DNA of 64,000 bases from Myrica gale (Eukaryota > Streptophyta > Magnoliopsida > Fagales > Myricaceae): NCBI GenBank assembly GCA_963930655.1, contig OZ005600.1:7567501-7631500 (forward strand), in the 5' to 3' direction. Shown one piece after another: positions 10,975 to 22,732 of the stretch. Each line of letters opens with the position of its first letter. Position 1 is the first letter of the stretch. Made by a program: the position numbers and the translations under genes. The notes under the pieces were generated by a model. It did not search any database. It was not told where the DNA came from and worked only from the letters and a program-made list of their open reading frames with translations.

Positions 10975-13690
10975 CTCCAATGGGCCAAAACCAAGCAGCA
11001 TAATAGTAAAAAGAACAACCGCTCTCATAGACAGGAAAAGGCCACGAAACACAGCCGGAGACAACCAAAGGTGACGACGCGTGGGAGCCACGCCGACTGA
11101 AAAAATGATGGACCAGAGTAGATCAAAATGCCCAATGGTGCATGATTTTTCCAGGGGGCGGTGCCTCCAAAGATCTTTGAAATCGGCCGGTGCATAAATG
11201 ATCGGTGTCATGCAGTGGTTGACCAGTGACGGGTTGGTGCATAAATGATCGGTCGGAGGAGCTGAGTCTGATGAGCTATGGCGTGGCTTCCTAAAGTCAA
11301 CAAAAACACCAGGATCTATCCTCCCCTTCCAGCAAAAATTGAAAAATCGAGTTAAATGATTGGAAAAATGGTAGATCCTCATCACATAAAGTTGTGCCGG
11401 GATAGAAGAGAGGACATGCCTGTCGCCGAAAACCACAAGGGAAGGAGAGGTTGGGCGGGTAGTCTATGGTTATTCTACAGAGGAGGCAAAGTCTCTCTTT
11501 AAAATGTTTTTCTTCACCACCTCCTTATAAGTAAGATCTCACCACCTCCCAGATAAGATCCCTTTTGAGTACTTTTTCGCATGTCACTCCAACCGCATGT
11601 TATTAGCCCAATAAAGAAAATTTTAATTAGGAAACAAAAAAAACCCAAAAATTAATTTTAAAATTGGAAGCTAAAAAAATTAAGAAAAAGAAAAAAGGGA
11701 TACCCTCCCCACCCCCGCTGTGCAGGGTGGAGGGAAAGGCCCCTCCAAACCATTCATACGTGTTAGTTCGGTCAGCGAGGAATGAGGTGGAATTGGGGGT
11801 AGATTAATGTCTCCTGCATTGTAAATAAAGAAGGTAACAAAATAAGAAGAAATACAACGAAGCCTCACGAGGCTTCCACCTCTACATGCCATCTTTTGTT
11901 TTGACCAAAGGAGGGATTAGGACTTGACTCTGATCCTCATCCAATCAGGTCCTATTTGGATTATTGATTCTTCCTGAGTGGATTACAGAATAAATTCAAT
12001 TCAGTGGTCTATTAAATCACCAACCCCGGTTGCTAGCTGTAATTACCACTGTTATTTTGATGATTACTTCTTTGGGACAGCAAGGGATTTTAGACATCCA
12101 CCTCTAAGTCATCCAGGGTTATAGAAGTCATTTCTGAAGTTCCATATAGGGTAATACGTTTTACTATGGACAAAAGTGAGTGGTTTTTGAAAACCATAGG
12201 CCAGGCCCAGGCCCAGGCTTTCTACCAACCATTACTGTGGTTCTAGTGAGGTGGTATTTTATGACTTACTTAGTTGCCATATTTGCAATTTTGAACCTCT
12301 TAATGTGACAGACTAGAATTTATTAGCAGTAATTTCTTTGGGGAGTACATGGGATAAGACACATTTATTGTGATACCTTTCTTAATGATAAAGGTAGGGT
12401 ACAATTTATGGAAGTGGACCCATTTCTATCAATTCAATTGTTTCAGAAGCCCGCCAAATTGGCCCAACAAAGTAGTGCATGTGTCACTTTTTGGGCACGT
12501 ACACATGCTTGCACTTGACCTGGATAACATGATTTTTGTACAAGACCGCTAGTAGAAAAGAAAACCAAAAAGTAAAAAAAAAAGGGAAGAAGCAAAAACA
12601 AAGGAAAAATGGAAATTGAAACAATGAACTTGAAGTTTCGTGCTTGGTTCGTATAATCAAAGTAACCTCGTACTAAAACAAAAAACAAAAGTTTGAGTCA
12701 TCTCATGAAGTCTTTAGATTAATTACTCGTTTTTGAAGTAAGTTGATCATGCAGTCTATGAATAATTATTTTTGTATGTGTTTTGGTAACCAATGACGTA
12801 TATTTTGAAGATTCAAAGTCTCCTAATATAGGGTAAGAAATAAATAAAACAATTGAAGATTCACATGGACCGTTAAGTCGTTATTATCGTTATTTTCAAT
12901 AAGTCGAGACCGTTTTTCACTTTCTATTATAAGCTTCTCAGGACATGATGCGCGCCAAATACTTTTCAGTTACATGCACGTACACGCCAGTATGATCACC
13001 AGGGCAATGTTTGTATTGGCGATGTACCAAACGATATTGTAATTTGTGATGATACTGCCTTTAATGGCAGCGGTGGTGATCAGTAAAGGTTTCATGTTAC
13101 TTAGAAAAAAAATACATGCATGCTCTAATTGATGAGTGTCAAGTAATGCCAAGAAGCTTACAAGAAAAACTTCTAAGTTACTAGTTCACATATATTATCA
13201 TAAATTTGAAAGCAAGGATTCATGCTTAGTTTGATTAAAAGAGGTGATTCTTGTTGAAACATATTCAAGCAAAGCAACTCTAGTATTAGTATTAGAAGTG
13301 GCTTCACTAATTCAACTGCATTCAAATTTGTTAAAGGCGAAATAACTGGCCAATTAAGTAAATTCCTAGTTCTCTAATGCTAGATACCTAAATCTAATTA
13401 ATATTTTTTTTGGATAACCAAACAGCCTCTAGTTTTGCACACAACTTTCTCAGTGCCTAAACAAATAAGAAGGCAGAAATACTGATTTAAATTTGTCCAA
13501 ATGAAGGATTCCTAATGTGGATTACAAATATACGAGGGAAAGAGATAACATTTAAACAAAGATTGCGAAATCTTCTTCAGAAAGACTCTATGTAAGAACC
13601 TCCAGTTTTGGCTCAATGGCATTAAATGTTTATTTTTAATCCAGATATTGGACATCAATTAGTATATCAAAATCCAGTGTCTGATTCGTG
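10975..13690. other. Intergenic; one unexplained open frame
   Basis: A minus-strand frame of 155 codons (10969-11436) covers a moderately GC-rich patch. It starts inside the TRIM boundary, shows no domain I know, and includes a direct repeat (TGCATAAATGATCGGT, near 11189 and 11231). I treat it as a chance frame in old repeat debris. From 11500 to 13690 nothing gene-like was seen. A short run of repeated 'ggcccaggc' lies near 12200. Confidence 0.35.
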
Positions 13691-13700
13691 TATATATAGG
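13691..13700 (+). promoter_or_regulatory. TATA box of the response-regulator gene
   Basis: TATATATAGG lies about 227 bases before the ATG at 13918, in a plausible position for a transcription start near 13720-13730 and a 5' leader of roughly 190 bases. Confidence 0.5.
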
Positions 13701-13917
13701 CCATTCCTTTAGGGCAGACTTCATACGAGAAAAACATTTGAAAAGAACTATTGCGGAAGTTCAGATAAAGCTCTCTCACTAGTACTGTCTTTATCTCATC
13801 CCACAATAGTAGTCATTGGACAATTCTTGTCCATTCTTTAGGGCCACTCGGATTCGTTTAGCACATTCTGCTATAAACAATCGCTGTCTTTGCTAGTGGT
13901 TCCACAGTAGATTGAGC

Positions 13918-16900
13918 ATGGAGGGTGAGCAAGCTAGAGGAGGCCAATCTTTCAACACCAAAACCCGGCCTGTTGATTTCGACATCAATATTTTGGTTGT
14001 GGATGATGATGCTACATCTCTCGCCTTTGTTGCGGGGATGCTTAGAGCATTAAAATATGGAGGTATACCTCTTTAATTCTCCATGGTACTTTTTTCGTTT
14101 TGCAGGTTTCTATACCAGTCTCTCCTTACATATTAATGGATGGTATTCAATCTGTGAGGGTCTTTCCATTCCTTCATGAGAAGTGAAGTGATCAGACGAC
14201 CTTAGATACATGAGTACTGTTTGGCTAAACAACTGTCGAGTAGCATATACCCAATGGTCAAATTCTGCTTAATTAATTTGTCTATAATATTATAAGTTCA
14301 TTTCTCACATATATAAGGTTTTTTCAAAAAAAAAAAAAGACCGTGGCCGCTCATCTTTAATTTCCTTGTAGTAGATCTCTAAACTTTCTCTTCTTGTGTT
14401 CAGATCTGCTTATGTCTTCATAAAATAGTGCTTGGCCAGGCAGTGCAAGCATGTTTTCAGCTTAATCCATGGGATCTCTTCATTTGAAACATATTTGCAC
14501 TGAGAAATTGAAACAGACTTTGAGTTTCCAATTGGATACCAAAAATCTGATCCATCTTTTGCCTCCCAAATAGATTGAAGTTGAATTTTCATTCTTATAA
14601 TAGAATATTCTTAATCTCAGATCCCGGCCTTTTGCCGTAAGTGTTGCCATACTTTTGGTGTCAGTAGTACGATCTATGAATCATCCCATGGTAAAAGATT
14701 GTTTAGGTTCTGCATGCATGTTTTCTTGTCCAAAGAGATCTCTTCCCTTATTTATCGATCCATTTGCAGTATAAGAAGAATCTCAGTGATGATAAGGCTT
14801 TCACCCTATTTTTTTTTTAAGAATCTTAGTGAGAATCTTTATTCTTCTATTTGTTGCCTACATCTATATTCAAACCAGGAATTTCAAAAACATGTGATTT
14901 AATGAATCGGTATATTTGAATACATGATGTCCTATGCCATGTCTCACTGTCTCAAAGCCATAGGCTAAAGTGATCTATCATTTTAACCACGATATGGGAC
15001 TTGTTTCTCTCCTAATTAAGCAGGATATAGCCAGAAAACATGATTTTTTTCCCTTATATTATCTCTTTAATCGGTCAGATCTAACCAGGGACGGCAGCAA
15101 GGGGGCGAGCGCCCCCACCCCCCCAACCAATATCTCAGCAATAAAAAATGCATGTGTTTTTATTTTATTTTAATGGCACTTCAAAAAAATACCCTCTATA
15201 TATTAACTTCGAAAAAAATATTATCGACCCCTTAAATTTTTTTTTTTTAAAAAAAAGAGAGGAAAAACTATATATATATATGGGACTTCTGCTACCTTTC
15301 TCCTTGATGCCCATTCAAGAAATACCTACTATCTTCAAAAGAAAAAAAAAAAAAAAGAGTTTGTGGTCTTATAACTCCCCACAATTTTTTTTATGTTCAT
15401 CCTCAATCAACGGTAGAAGCTACTCAGCTCTAATGCGTTTACATGCACTACAAATTACACTGTCTTATTAATTGTGCGGAATGAGTCTTATCATCTCCTT
15501 AAGCTGATGAATATTCTGCTGCTATCATATTCAGTTGTGACTGCCAGGAACCCACTCGATGCTTTGGCTACTCTTCGGATGCAGAAATTCGACCTTGTTA
15601 TTACAGATCTACATATGCCTATAATGGATGGGCTTGAATTGCAAAAGCACGTTAAAGAAGAATGCAAACTACCTGTGATTAGTAAGGGCAACATTCCACT
15701 AATGACCTCTTAATTTCTTTCTTTTTTTAATCATAATTGTAGCAAGTTCACCCTAGGGTTTTGCTAATTAATAGATAAGCAGCCCTCTAATTTCTTTTTT
15801 CTTTTTTCTTTTTTTTTTTTGGGTTTCCGTCCCATTTTTGGCTCAGTGATGTCTGCGGATGAAGAAGCGAGTGTCATATTGGAGAGCTTGGAGAGTGGGG
15901 CTGCTTTCTACGTGGTAAAACCAGTGAGCTCAGAAGTTCTCAAGTCTTTATGGCAGTATGCTGTTGCCGCTAAGAAAGACAAATCTGTTGCTATCGAAGA
16001 GAGAGGAAGCTGCCTTCGAGGAGATTCATCAGGCCGTGAGAAAGTCATGACTTACGATCATATAAGTTCTGCTTCATCATCCACGAATGGAGTTCAAATC
16101 CGTCGTACAAAGCATTCAAAGACAATATTCATCGGAAAGAAAAAGGTTAAGGTATCCAAAGGCGCTAAGAAGGCAAAGGTGGTTTGGACAACTTCACTTC
16201 ACAACCGGTTCTTGCAAGCCCTTAGACATATAGGCTTGGAAAGTAATGCATCCATCTCTTGCCAATTAATCTGTATTCTTTCGTCCTTGTTCGTGCCTGG
16301 TTTTCCGGTAGTAGTTTCTGACTACTGACATTTTTTTTTTTGCGTTGCATGTCCATCCATTGTTAATTCTTTCAGAGGCTGTTCCAAAGAAGATTCTCGA
16401 GTTCATGAGTATGCCTGGGCTAACCAGAGAAAACGTTGCAAGTCATTTGCAGGTATATATGTTCTTTCTTACTCAATTAGATCACTACACGTTCACATGC
16501 CAATATTTAATGTTTCATTTTCATCTCAGCTTAATTAGTTAGTATTTCTCTACTTCTCCTTAATAATTAACGAGCTTTCATATTTAAAGACTCCCTAAAC
16601 AAATTAAGTTTTCCAAACTCAAATGAGATTTTTTTTTTCAATTTCCTATACGTTAAGCTAGGTACTTTATAATATTTGCATCGTGGATAAATTATTTGTC
16701 GAACTTAAGACTTCCATGTGTGTTAGTACGGTAAAACATCTGAATGCATGTATATATAGTTAATCATGTCTATGAGTTTCTCCTTATACCAAATGGTTAA
16801 TGGTCAATCATAATTAATACATCATTTTATACGGGATGCAACATATAATTTTTGGTATGCAGCATACCCGTTCATTCCAAATGATCTAATTTCATTAGGA

Positions 16901-19834
16901 CTGGATATTCTGCATATTTTTGGAACTTATTTTTTTCTAAGCATATTTTTGTAATTAACTTACGTGATATTCTGTAACACATATACAACTTGAGCACATT
17001 TTAATTACAAATCATGTTCTATTCATGGAAACGGCCACGTACAATTTTCTATATAGAGAATTTTCAATCGCATTAACATGATTCCTTTACGATGATAATA
17101 TATGTGGATATGATTATATGCAGAAGTATCGTCTATTCTTAAAACGAGTTGCTGAGAAAGGTACTGCTAGCGCCTTGAAGGGCTTGTCTGATAGGGCTTT
17201 GAGATCAACTTTTGCAGCTGGCCTTCCACCACATTTGTTGCGAGACGTCCGAAAAGCAAATCGGAAATTCCCTGAACAGCGGCAGATGAGCACATCAACT
17301 AATTTGCCAGTGCGATTCGGAGGCGATGCACAGGCTCCCAACGCTTCCCTCCTCGGCCCTTTTCCTTCTTCTAATAGGGCAGGATCAAGTGGTACCTCTT
17401 TGCCTCAGTTCGGCCATGGACAATCGTTTAATGCCCCCAATACCTTCGGCCCTTTTCCTTCTTCTAATGGGGCAGGATCAAGTGGTACCTCTTTGCCTCA
17501 GTTCGGATATGGACAATCGTTTAATGTCCTCAATACCTTCGGCCCTTTTCCTTCTTCTAATGGGGCAGGATCAAGTGGTATCTCTTTGCCTCAGTTCGGA
17601 TATGGACAATCGTCGTTTACTGCCCCCAATACCTTCGGCCCTGCCCTTATTCCGAATAAGGAAGCGTTAGCTTCAAATTTCTTGCCTCAACTAGAACATG
17701 GGCGTTGGGATGCATTTAGCAATCAAGCTAATGTTCACCAGCCGTTTTTTGGCAACACAAATCCTCTTTATCAAGCTAATCTGCCGGCTTCAGCTATACA
17801 GCCAAACAACCTTGGATCAAATTTTCCATCGCGTGGAGATATGACACATGGCATCATGAATGCTAGGAGTGGCCTTATAAATGGTGGAAGTTCAACTCAC
17901 ATAAACTTCCCACAACAAACAGAACCAAATTTCGAACTTTTTACCAGTGGCCCATTCAACTACAACTTTGGCACATCTGGATTAATTCGCGACGCTCATT
18001 GTACTTCAGTTCCCTACAACGGTATGGGATCTCTCATCAGTTCCATTCCACCCTCAGGTTCTAGCTATACCAACCATACTTATGCTGGAATCAAACTGAG
18101 TAATGGAGGAGACCTAGTTGTTGCTGGTGCAATCGGTGATGGCTATGGCTTGATGGGTGGGAAGAATGACAATATGACACTTGCACCAATGGGGAATGGA
18201 ACTTCTCAAGGTGGGTATTCTGCTGCTGGTTTTGAGAGTGCAAACCAACTGCCACCTGTATTTAATGCCGGCAACCAACAAGAAAATGTTTTGCTGATGC
18301 CACCACAGCCGGAGCAACTATACGGTCTGGGAAATGGAGGAGAAAATCATTACGCCCCTAATTATCTGCTGGATAACATTTCTGACTTCAATGAACTTTC
18401 TTCTGTGCAACAATTAGACGAAATTGATGATCTCAATGGTCTTTTCACGGAGAAAACTTACAACCAACCTCCTTATCAATCTGTAAGCACCATATACATA
18501 CATTGAACTGCTGTTTATATTGCATGTAGCAACAAGATGGGGAAGGATATATTCTTACATTTGGAATTCTCTAACATATGTATCTGATCACTACAGGAGC
18601 TCGAGGCGACTTCTGCTCTGGTGAAAGAACTGCAAAATCTGGGCTTTTCTGGTTCCTCCTGTGTAGAAGAGAATCCACCTTCGAATTCGAGTAGAACTTC
18701 CTTTCTCCAGGTATATATATCTCTAATCCTTCCTTCTTTTTAATATCTATTACTTTACAAAAATCTATCCTAATTGATATTTGGAGATACTGTTCTCATT
18801 CTACTTTCCCACTTTGTCCCCCCCCCCCTCTCTCATGATTCTGATAGACTATAAGTGAACTTATTTATATATAAAGTACTTACTTTCTAGAAAAAAGAAA
18901 GAAAGAATGTAAGTACTAATTTTCTTGTAGATACTTGCTTGCTTCTGCTGTGTTTTGCACGAAAACCCTCAAATAATCACCAGAATCAGCAGCATTCTAT
19001 ATTCTTGCCGTTTCCATTTCAATCTCTTCTTTTATAAGCCATCTCAAACAAGTGCACCGTGTTCGATATATATGATCGATCTTGATGCCAAATGTACTAT
19101 ATAAACGGTGTTGCAGCATCAGGCGGCCGGTGAACAAGTAATGGTCGTGGACTTTGCTGGCAACATGTGTCCTCCGGAGGAGAACCCTTATAATCAACAC
19201 CCGGCCAACCAGGCAAATTAGCTTTTCCTCAATTTCAATTATTTTATAAGATCTGAGAAGAGGTTTAGACGAACCCTGAGAGAAGGAAACTGCTTTCGAG
19301 TTCGTTTATGCCATGCATATGCATGCTTTACCCGGTCCTGAACTATTCATATCTGAATCCATCAAAATGTTTAGTTTAAGAGCTTCATAATCATGTTTTT
19401 GTTGAAGAAATTACTACTTGATCTTATGATTAATAGGCTTCACTTATTTGATAAAAGGTCTGATGTGGTTTAAGAAATGTTGCAACCACGTACTGTATGT
19501 CGTTCTCGGCAATTACTATCTTATATATATATATATACAGTTTGATTTTATGTTACAGCAAGAGAACGGAAGAGAACTGGCGGATTCGGATGAGCTTTTT
19601 GGGATGTATCAGGGGGAGAACAACCCTTCAGAAAGTCATCCATTTCTCAATCAGGTATGCGCGCATGAGCTTTATAATTTTCTTCCTATTAAAAAATTAT
19701 TGTCTTTGCTAAAGCTTCGACATCATTTAAATTGTCCTAACGAAAGTTTTAATGTGCAAAATGTTAAGGATTGGGAGGACGAATTCCTGGATTCCTTGTT
19801 CTCTTGTGGCCCATACATAGCAGATCTGGAGTGA
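13918..19834 (+). CDS. Type-B two-component response regulator (ARR-B-like)
   Basis: Nine exons join in frame: 13918-14062, 15535-15681, 15847-16242, 16376-16452, 17124-18482, 18597-18710, 19117-19212, 19559-19654 and 19769-19834, giving about 831 residues. A receiver domain occupies roughly 22-130, with the acidic pair D29/D30, the phospho-acceptor D73 (LVITDLHMP) and the conserved K122 (VVKPVS). A GARP/Myb-like DNA-binding domain follows at about 205-265, with [21 protein letters not shown] and [14 protein letters not shown]. The rest is a Gln/Asn/Ser/Gly-rich region typical of the activation part of type-B regulators. These proteins act in the nucleus and are phosphorylated through His-phosphotransfer proteins downstream of cytokinin receptors. 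The receiver and GARP domains depart noticeably from the main ARR1/10/12 clade. Odd features are a minisatellite in exon 5, similar 96-base exons 7 and 8, and a non-GT donor after exon 7 (AG|GCAAAT). If that site is not spliced, the protein ends after NQAN. Confidence 0.85.
17345..17640 (+). repeat. In-frame 93-base minisatellite in the response regulator
   Basis: About three near-identical copies of a 31-residue unit beginning FGPFPSSN and containing [18 protein letters not shown] follow one another. A degenerate fourth ([11 protein letters not shown]...LPQLEHG) comes after. The copies differ by only a few bases, so the expansion is recent. The period is a multiple of three, so reading frames stay open. 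Confidence 0.9.
19655..19768 (+). other. Last intron of the response regulator, stop-free and a multiple of three
   Basis: The donor is CAG|GTATGC and the proposed acceptor is TTAAG|GATTGG. The intron is 114 bases (38 codons) and has no in-frame stop. Retention would insert 38 residues and keep the same C-terminus ([21 protein letters not shown]). The acceptor lacks a strong pyrimidine tract, so the spliced form is a proposal. Confidence 0.5.
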
Positions 19835-20154
19835 GGGCGCTGGGTAATGAGGATCTAACTCTCCATGGCGGCGGCTTAGCTAGCTAGAAACTTTCTCATC
19901 TTCGTTGATTGAATAATATTCAGTTATCTTAGAAGACCGTGGTTCCATTTAGAACTTCGTTACCAACTACATCATGAGGTGGTGTGAAGATCTAAATTCA
20001 GTTTGAGAAACACTTATCTATTTCTGTTAATCCTGGTTTTATTTAGAACTTTTTCATGATCTTGCAGTAATCCTGTTTCATTTAGAACATCATGTTCTTG
20101 AATAAATGACTTTTCTCTATAATTATATATGTGTTATATATATGTGTGTTTGTT
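19835..20154. other. 3' flank of the response-regulator gene
   Basis: Probable 3' UTR, with AATAA-type words near 19910 and 20100. No further coding is seen. Confidence 0.35.
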
Positions 20155-20674
20155 TAGGGTTGTGCAAACCCACCGCTGGTGATGGATTTTACTGTCACCG
20201 GCTACCGGTGGTTCCCGATACCGATACCTACCGGTGCTCTCACCGTCACTAGTAACCACCGACTGTCACCGTTGGCTTTTTATTATTATTATTATTTAAA
20301 TAAATTAAACGACAATCATTTTTTAAGGTTACCCTAACTCTCAAAAATGACTTCACATCGTTTATATCTCTATGATATTACAAAAAAAAAAAGATAGAGA
20401 GGGGCATCGTTCTCTACTTAAAGAGAACGTCGCCATTTCAAGGTTAGGGTTAAGCAGTTTCAGAAACACTCTCTCATCTCCCCTGATACCCCTGATGCTG
20501 CCCTCTCTCTCTCTCTCTATTTTGGCAAACCGCCAGTGACACCGTTACCGTTATCGTCAAACCGGCACTGACAAGTTCAGTTATTGTAGCCAGTCAGTGT
20601 CAAAATTTGGACAATGGCCTTATCGGTGCCGATTTTGGCTAAACCAGCACTATTTTCACCGTTACTCAGCCTTA
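20155..20674. mobile_element. hAT-type non-autonomous element
   Basis: The left end TAGGGTTGTGCA and the inverted right end TAAGGCTGAGTA are hAT-like. The 8 bases on each side (TGTTTGTT, 20147-20154, and TGTTTATT, 20675-20682) match at 7 of 8, which fits the 8-base hAT target duplication. The sub-terminal parts are dense in ACCGGT/ACCGNT words, as in the other hAT relics at 57518 and 59176. The interior has AT and CT simple repeats and no transposase. Confidence 0.75.
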
Positions 20675-22047
20675 TGTTTATTGGTGATCTACCAGTTTTA
20701 CATTTTTTTGTAGGATTCTCCTTATCTTAGGTGCTTGCAATATTCTCTCCCTCGATGCTAATTTTACATTAACTTAAGTATCGAGGCCCAAATTTCAACT
20801 TTTGCTTTTTCGTTTTTACAAGCAATACTAAAGTATATTATGAGTATGTTTGAGTGTGAAAATTTTGGGTATTGAGGTTTGTGAAATATTATAGAGTAAA
20901 GATATTTTATTGGAGTTGGTGAAAAAAAGAGAAGATTTTTAATAAATATTATAATAATAAAAATTATGTGATGAATTTTTTAATATTAACCCAAATAATT
21001 GGTTCGCTCAAACATCCCCTTATATACTCTAGTTTATTAATTTTCCTTATAAATCTCATTACAATGGACATATTGAAATCCCTATCATAAGTTTCAAGAC
21101 AACCCCCATATATAGTACGTAAGAGTTTTTATTTCATTAAATATGAACCTTGTAAGATATTCATTTTTCCTTAATCCATTTAATTATCTCTTCTAATAAA
21201 TAGCGCCTAGCAAGGAAGTAAATCTGAACCCTTTCATCTAAAGATTATTCTTAGGATTTTACATCTTTATAAAGTGATCTAATATGAGATCTCCTATCAT
21301 AGCATGCAAGGGAGAGAAATATCATTAAACTGACGAAACTGCGTATTTATCGGAAAATCTCTTTTTGAGAATCGATTTAGTTTTGTTAATTAAACCGAAA
21401 GGTGGTGCATGCATGACATGACTGGAAGCATTCCCACTATCAAGAATGATGGAACAAAAATTAATACAAGGGCTTCGAACATATATAGCCTGGCCAAAGG
21501 ATAGCCTCCTCAAATCAATAAATAAATACATATACTCATGTTATATATGGACGTACGAAACAACAAGAATATAGTTGACTTTGGGGGACTCAACTGGTAA
21601 TTACCGTGTTTTTCCTCTCAAATAACCTAAAAACTTAAACTTCATTTACTAGATAATTAACGATGATGTGCTCACATTAGACTTGCCTTTTGAAAGGAAG
21701 AAAAAAAGGTCTTGAAATTTTTTACCAGATGCTGATATTTGAATCAAGAATCCATATATGGCAAGCGTTAAAACCTATTGGTGGAGAGAGGTGAGACTCT
21801 CCATCATCTTAGTCTACTCTTACCATCTCAGAACCTTTCCTTTGTAATGTCGAATTTGAAAGAAAAATACTAGTCGCTAGAATCTCTCCAAAGTTGACAC
21901 ATAGCTTGAAGTGCAAATACTGTCTTCCTCTTCTTTGGTAAAATGAATCACCGAAATATCCATCAGATTTTCTTCTACACTAGTAAAGTGTTATTCAAAG
22001 GATCTTTGTGGGTGAGATTTTGTTGGATTTTCTGTAGGATTTGAACC
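20675..22047. other. Intergenic with one AT-rich MITE-like repeat
   Basis: A repeat at about 20846-21023 belongs to the dispersed AT-rich family described at 22954. Nothing gene-like was found in the rest. Confidence 0.35.
20846..21023. repeat. AT-rich MITE-like repeat, copy 1
   Basis: Runs from TATGTTTGAGTGTGAAAATTTT to CTCAAACATCCCC. The wording (reverse orientation) matches 22954-23160: ends with a TGTTTG word, a 'tattgagg' word, and an interior of ATAAAATAAT-like text. Confidence 0.45.
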
Positions 22048-22732
22048 ATGATCTCTGGTCGTTGTGCAGCTTGCAAGTATTTGAGAAGAAGATGCCCTTC
22101 AGATTGCATTTTCTCTCCCTATTTCCCTCCCAGTGATCCTCAATGATTTGCTTGCGTTCACAGAATCTATGGCGCTAACAATGTTGGAAAGATGCTCCAG
22201 GTAATAATTTTCTTCGTTGTAGGTATAACTTCTATGAATGAACTCGATCTGTTCACGTGAATGTATAATTTATCCTGTATTTTCATGGAGATAAAGACGT
22301 ATTAATGTGATCCAGAGGCCACCATGACAATTTATTAGCACTTGCTGAATTGAGTACATCGTGTCATTTCAGTTGTCTCTTCTAGATTCTTTGCTTTAAT
22401 TAGTGTTGCGTTTGTTGACACATTTTGTTTTTTGTTTTCTTGCTCTTCAATAAAACCAACAACTCTCACCCCATCTCTGTGCTCAAGCAGCGGACACTTT
22501 GTGCTTCGAGGCACAATGTAGACTTATCTCTCAGCTACACGAAGAAATACATTTGACAGAAAGCCAGCTAGCTAAAACCCAAGCTGAGATTACCTTCCTC
22601 AATTGTACTGCGCCAGAAGCCCAGGGTCTGCAAATTATTGAAGCCAACTCAAACTTGAACAGTTTGTTGCCAGAACAAATCACTACTGTTGGGTTATACT
22701 CTTATAGTCCTCCATCCGCTCAAGCTTTTTGA
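22048..22732 (+). pseudogene. Broken LOB-domain (LBD) gene
   Basis: Exon 1 (22048-22200) begins [20 protein letters not shown], the CX2CX6CX3C zinc-binding block of the plant-specific LOB family, and continues toward [11 protein letters not shown]. There an in-frame TGA (22144-22146) stands where functional homologues have Arg. The same frame then reads FACVHRIYGANNVGKMLQ up to a good donor (CAG|GTAATA). Exon 2 (about 22470-22732) reads AQAADTLCFEAQCR, then jumps to LISQLHEEIHLTESQLAKTQAEI. The usual DPVYGCVG segment of about 11 residues is missing, and no clean acceptor precedes it. The leucine-zipper-like coiled coil and a short tail remain. It is closest in my reading to the LBD23/LBD24 type. 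LBD proteins are DNA-binding regulators of organ boundaries. This copy is almost certainly non-functional. Confidence 0.8.

Noticed and set aside
10969-11436. 155-codon minus-strand frame
   Set aside because: It begins across the TRIM boundary, has no recognisable domain, and contains a direct repeat. Most likely chance in old repeat DNA.
15085-15130. CAGGGACGGCAGCAAGGGGGCG in a response-regulator intron as a hAT/Tip100 element
   Set aside because: One end only; no inverted partner or target duplication could be seen.
17326-17670. Second + strand frame over the response-regulator minisatellite
   Set aside because: A repeat-driven shadow of the real frame, with no start context or domain.
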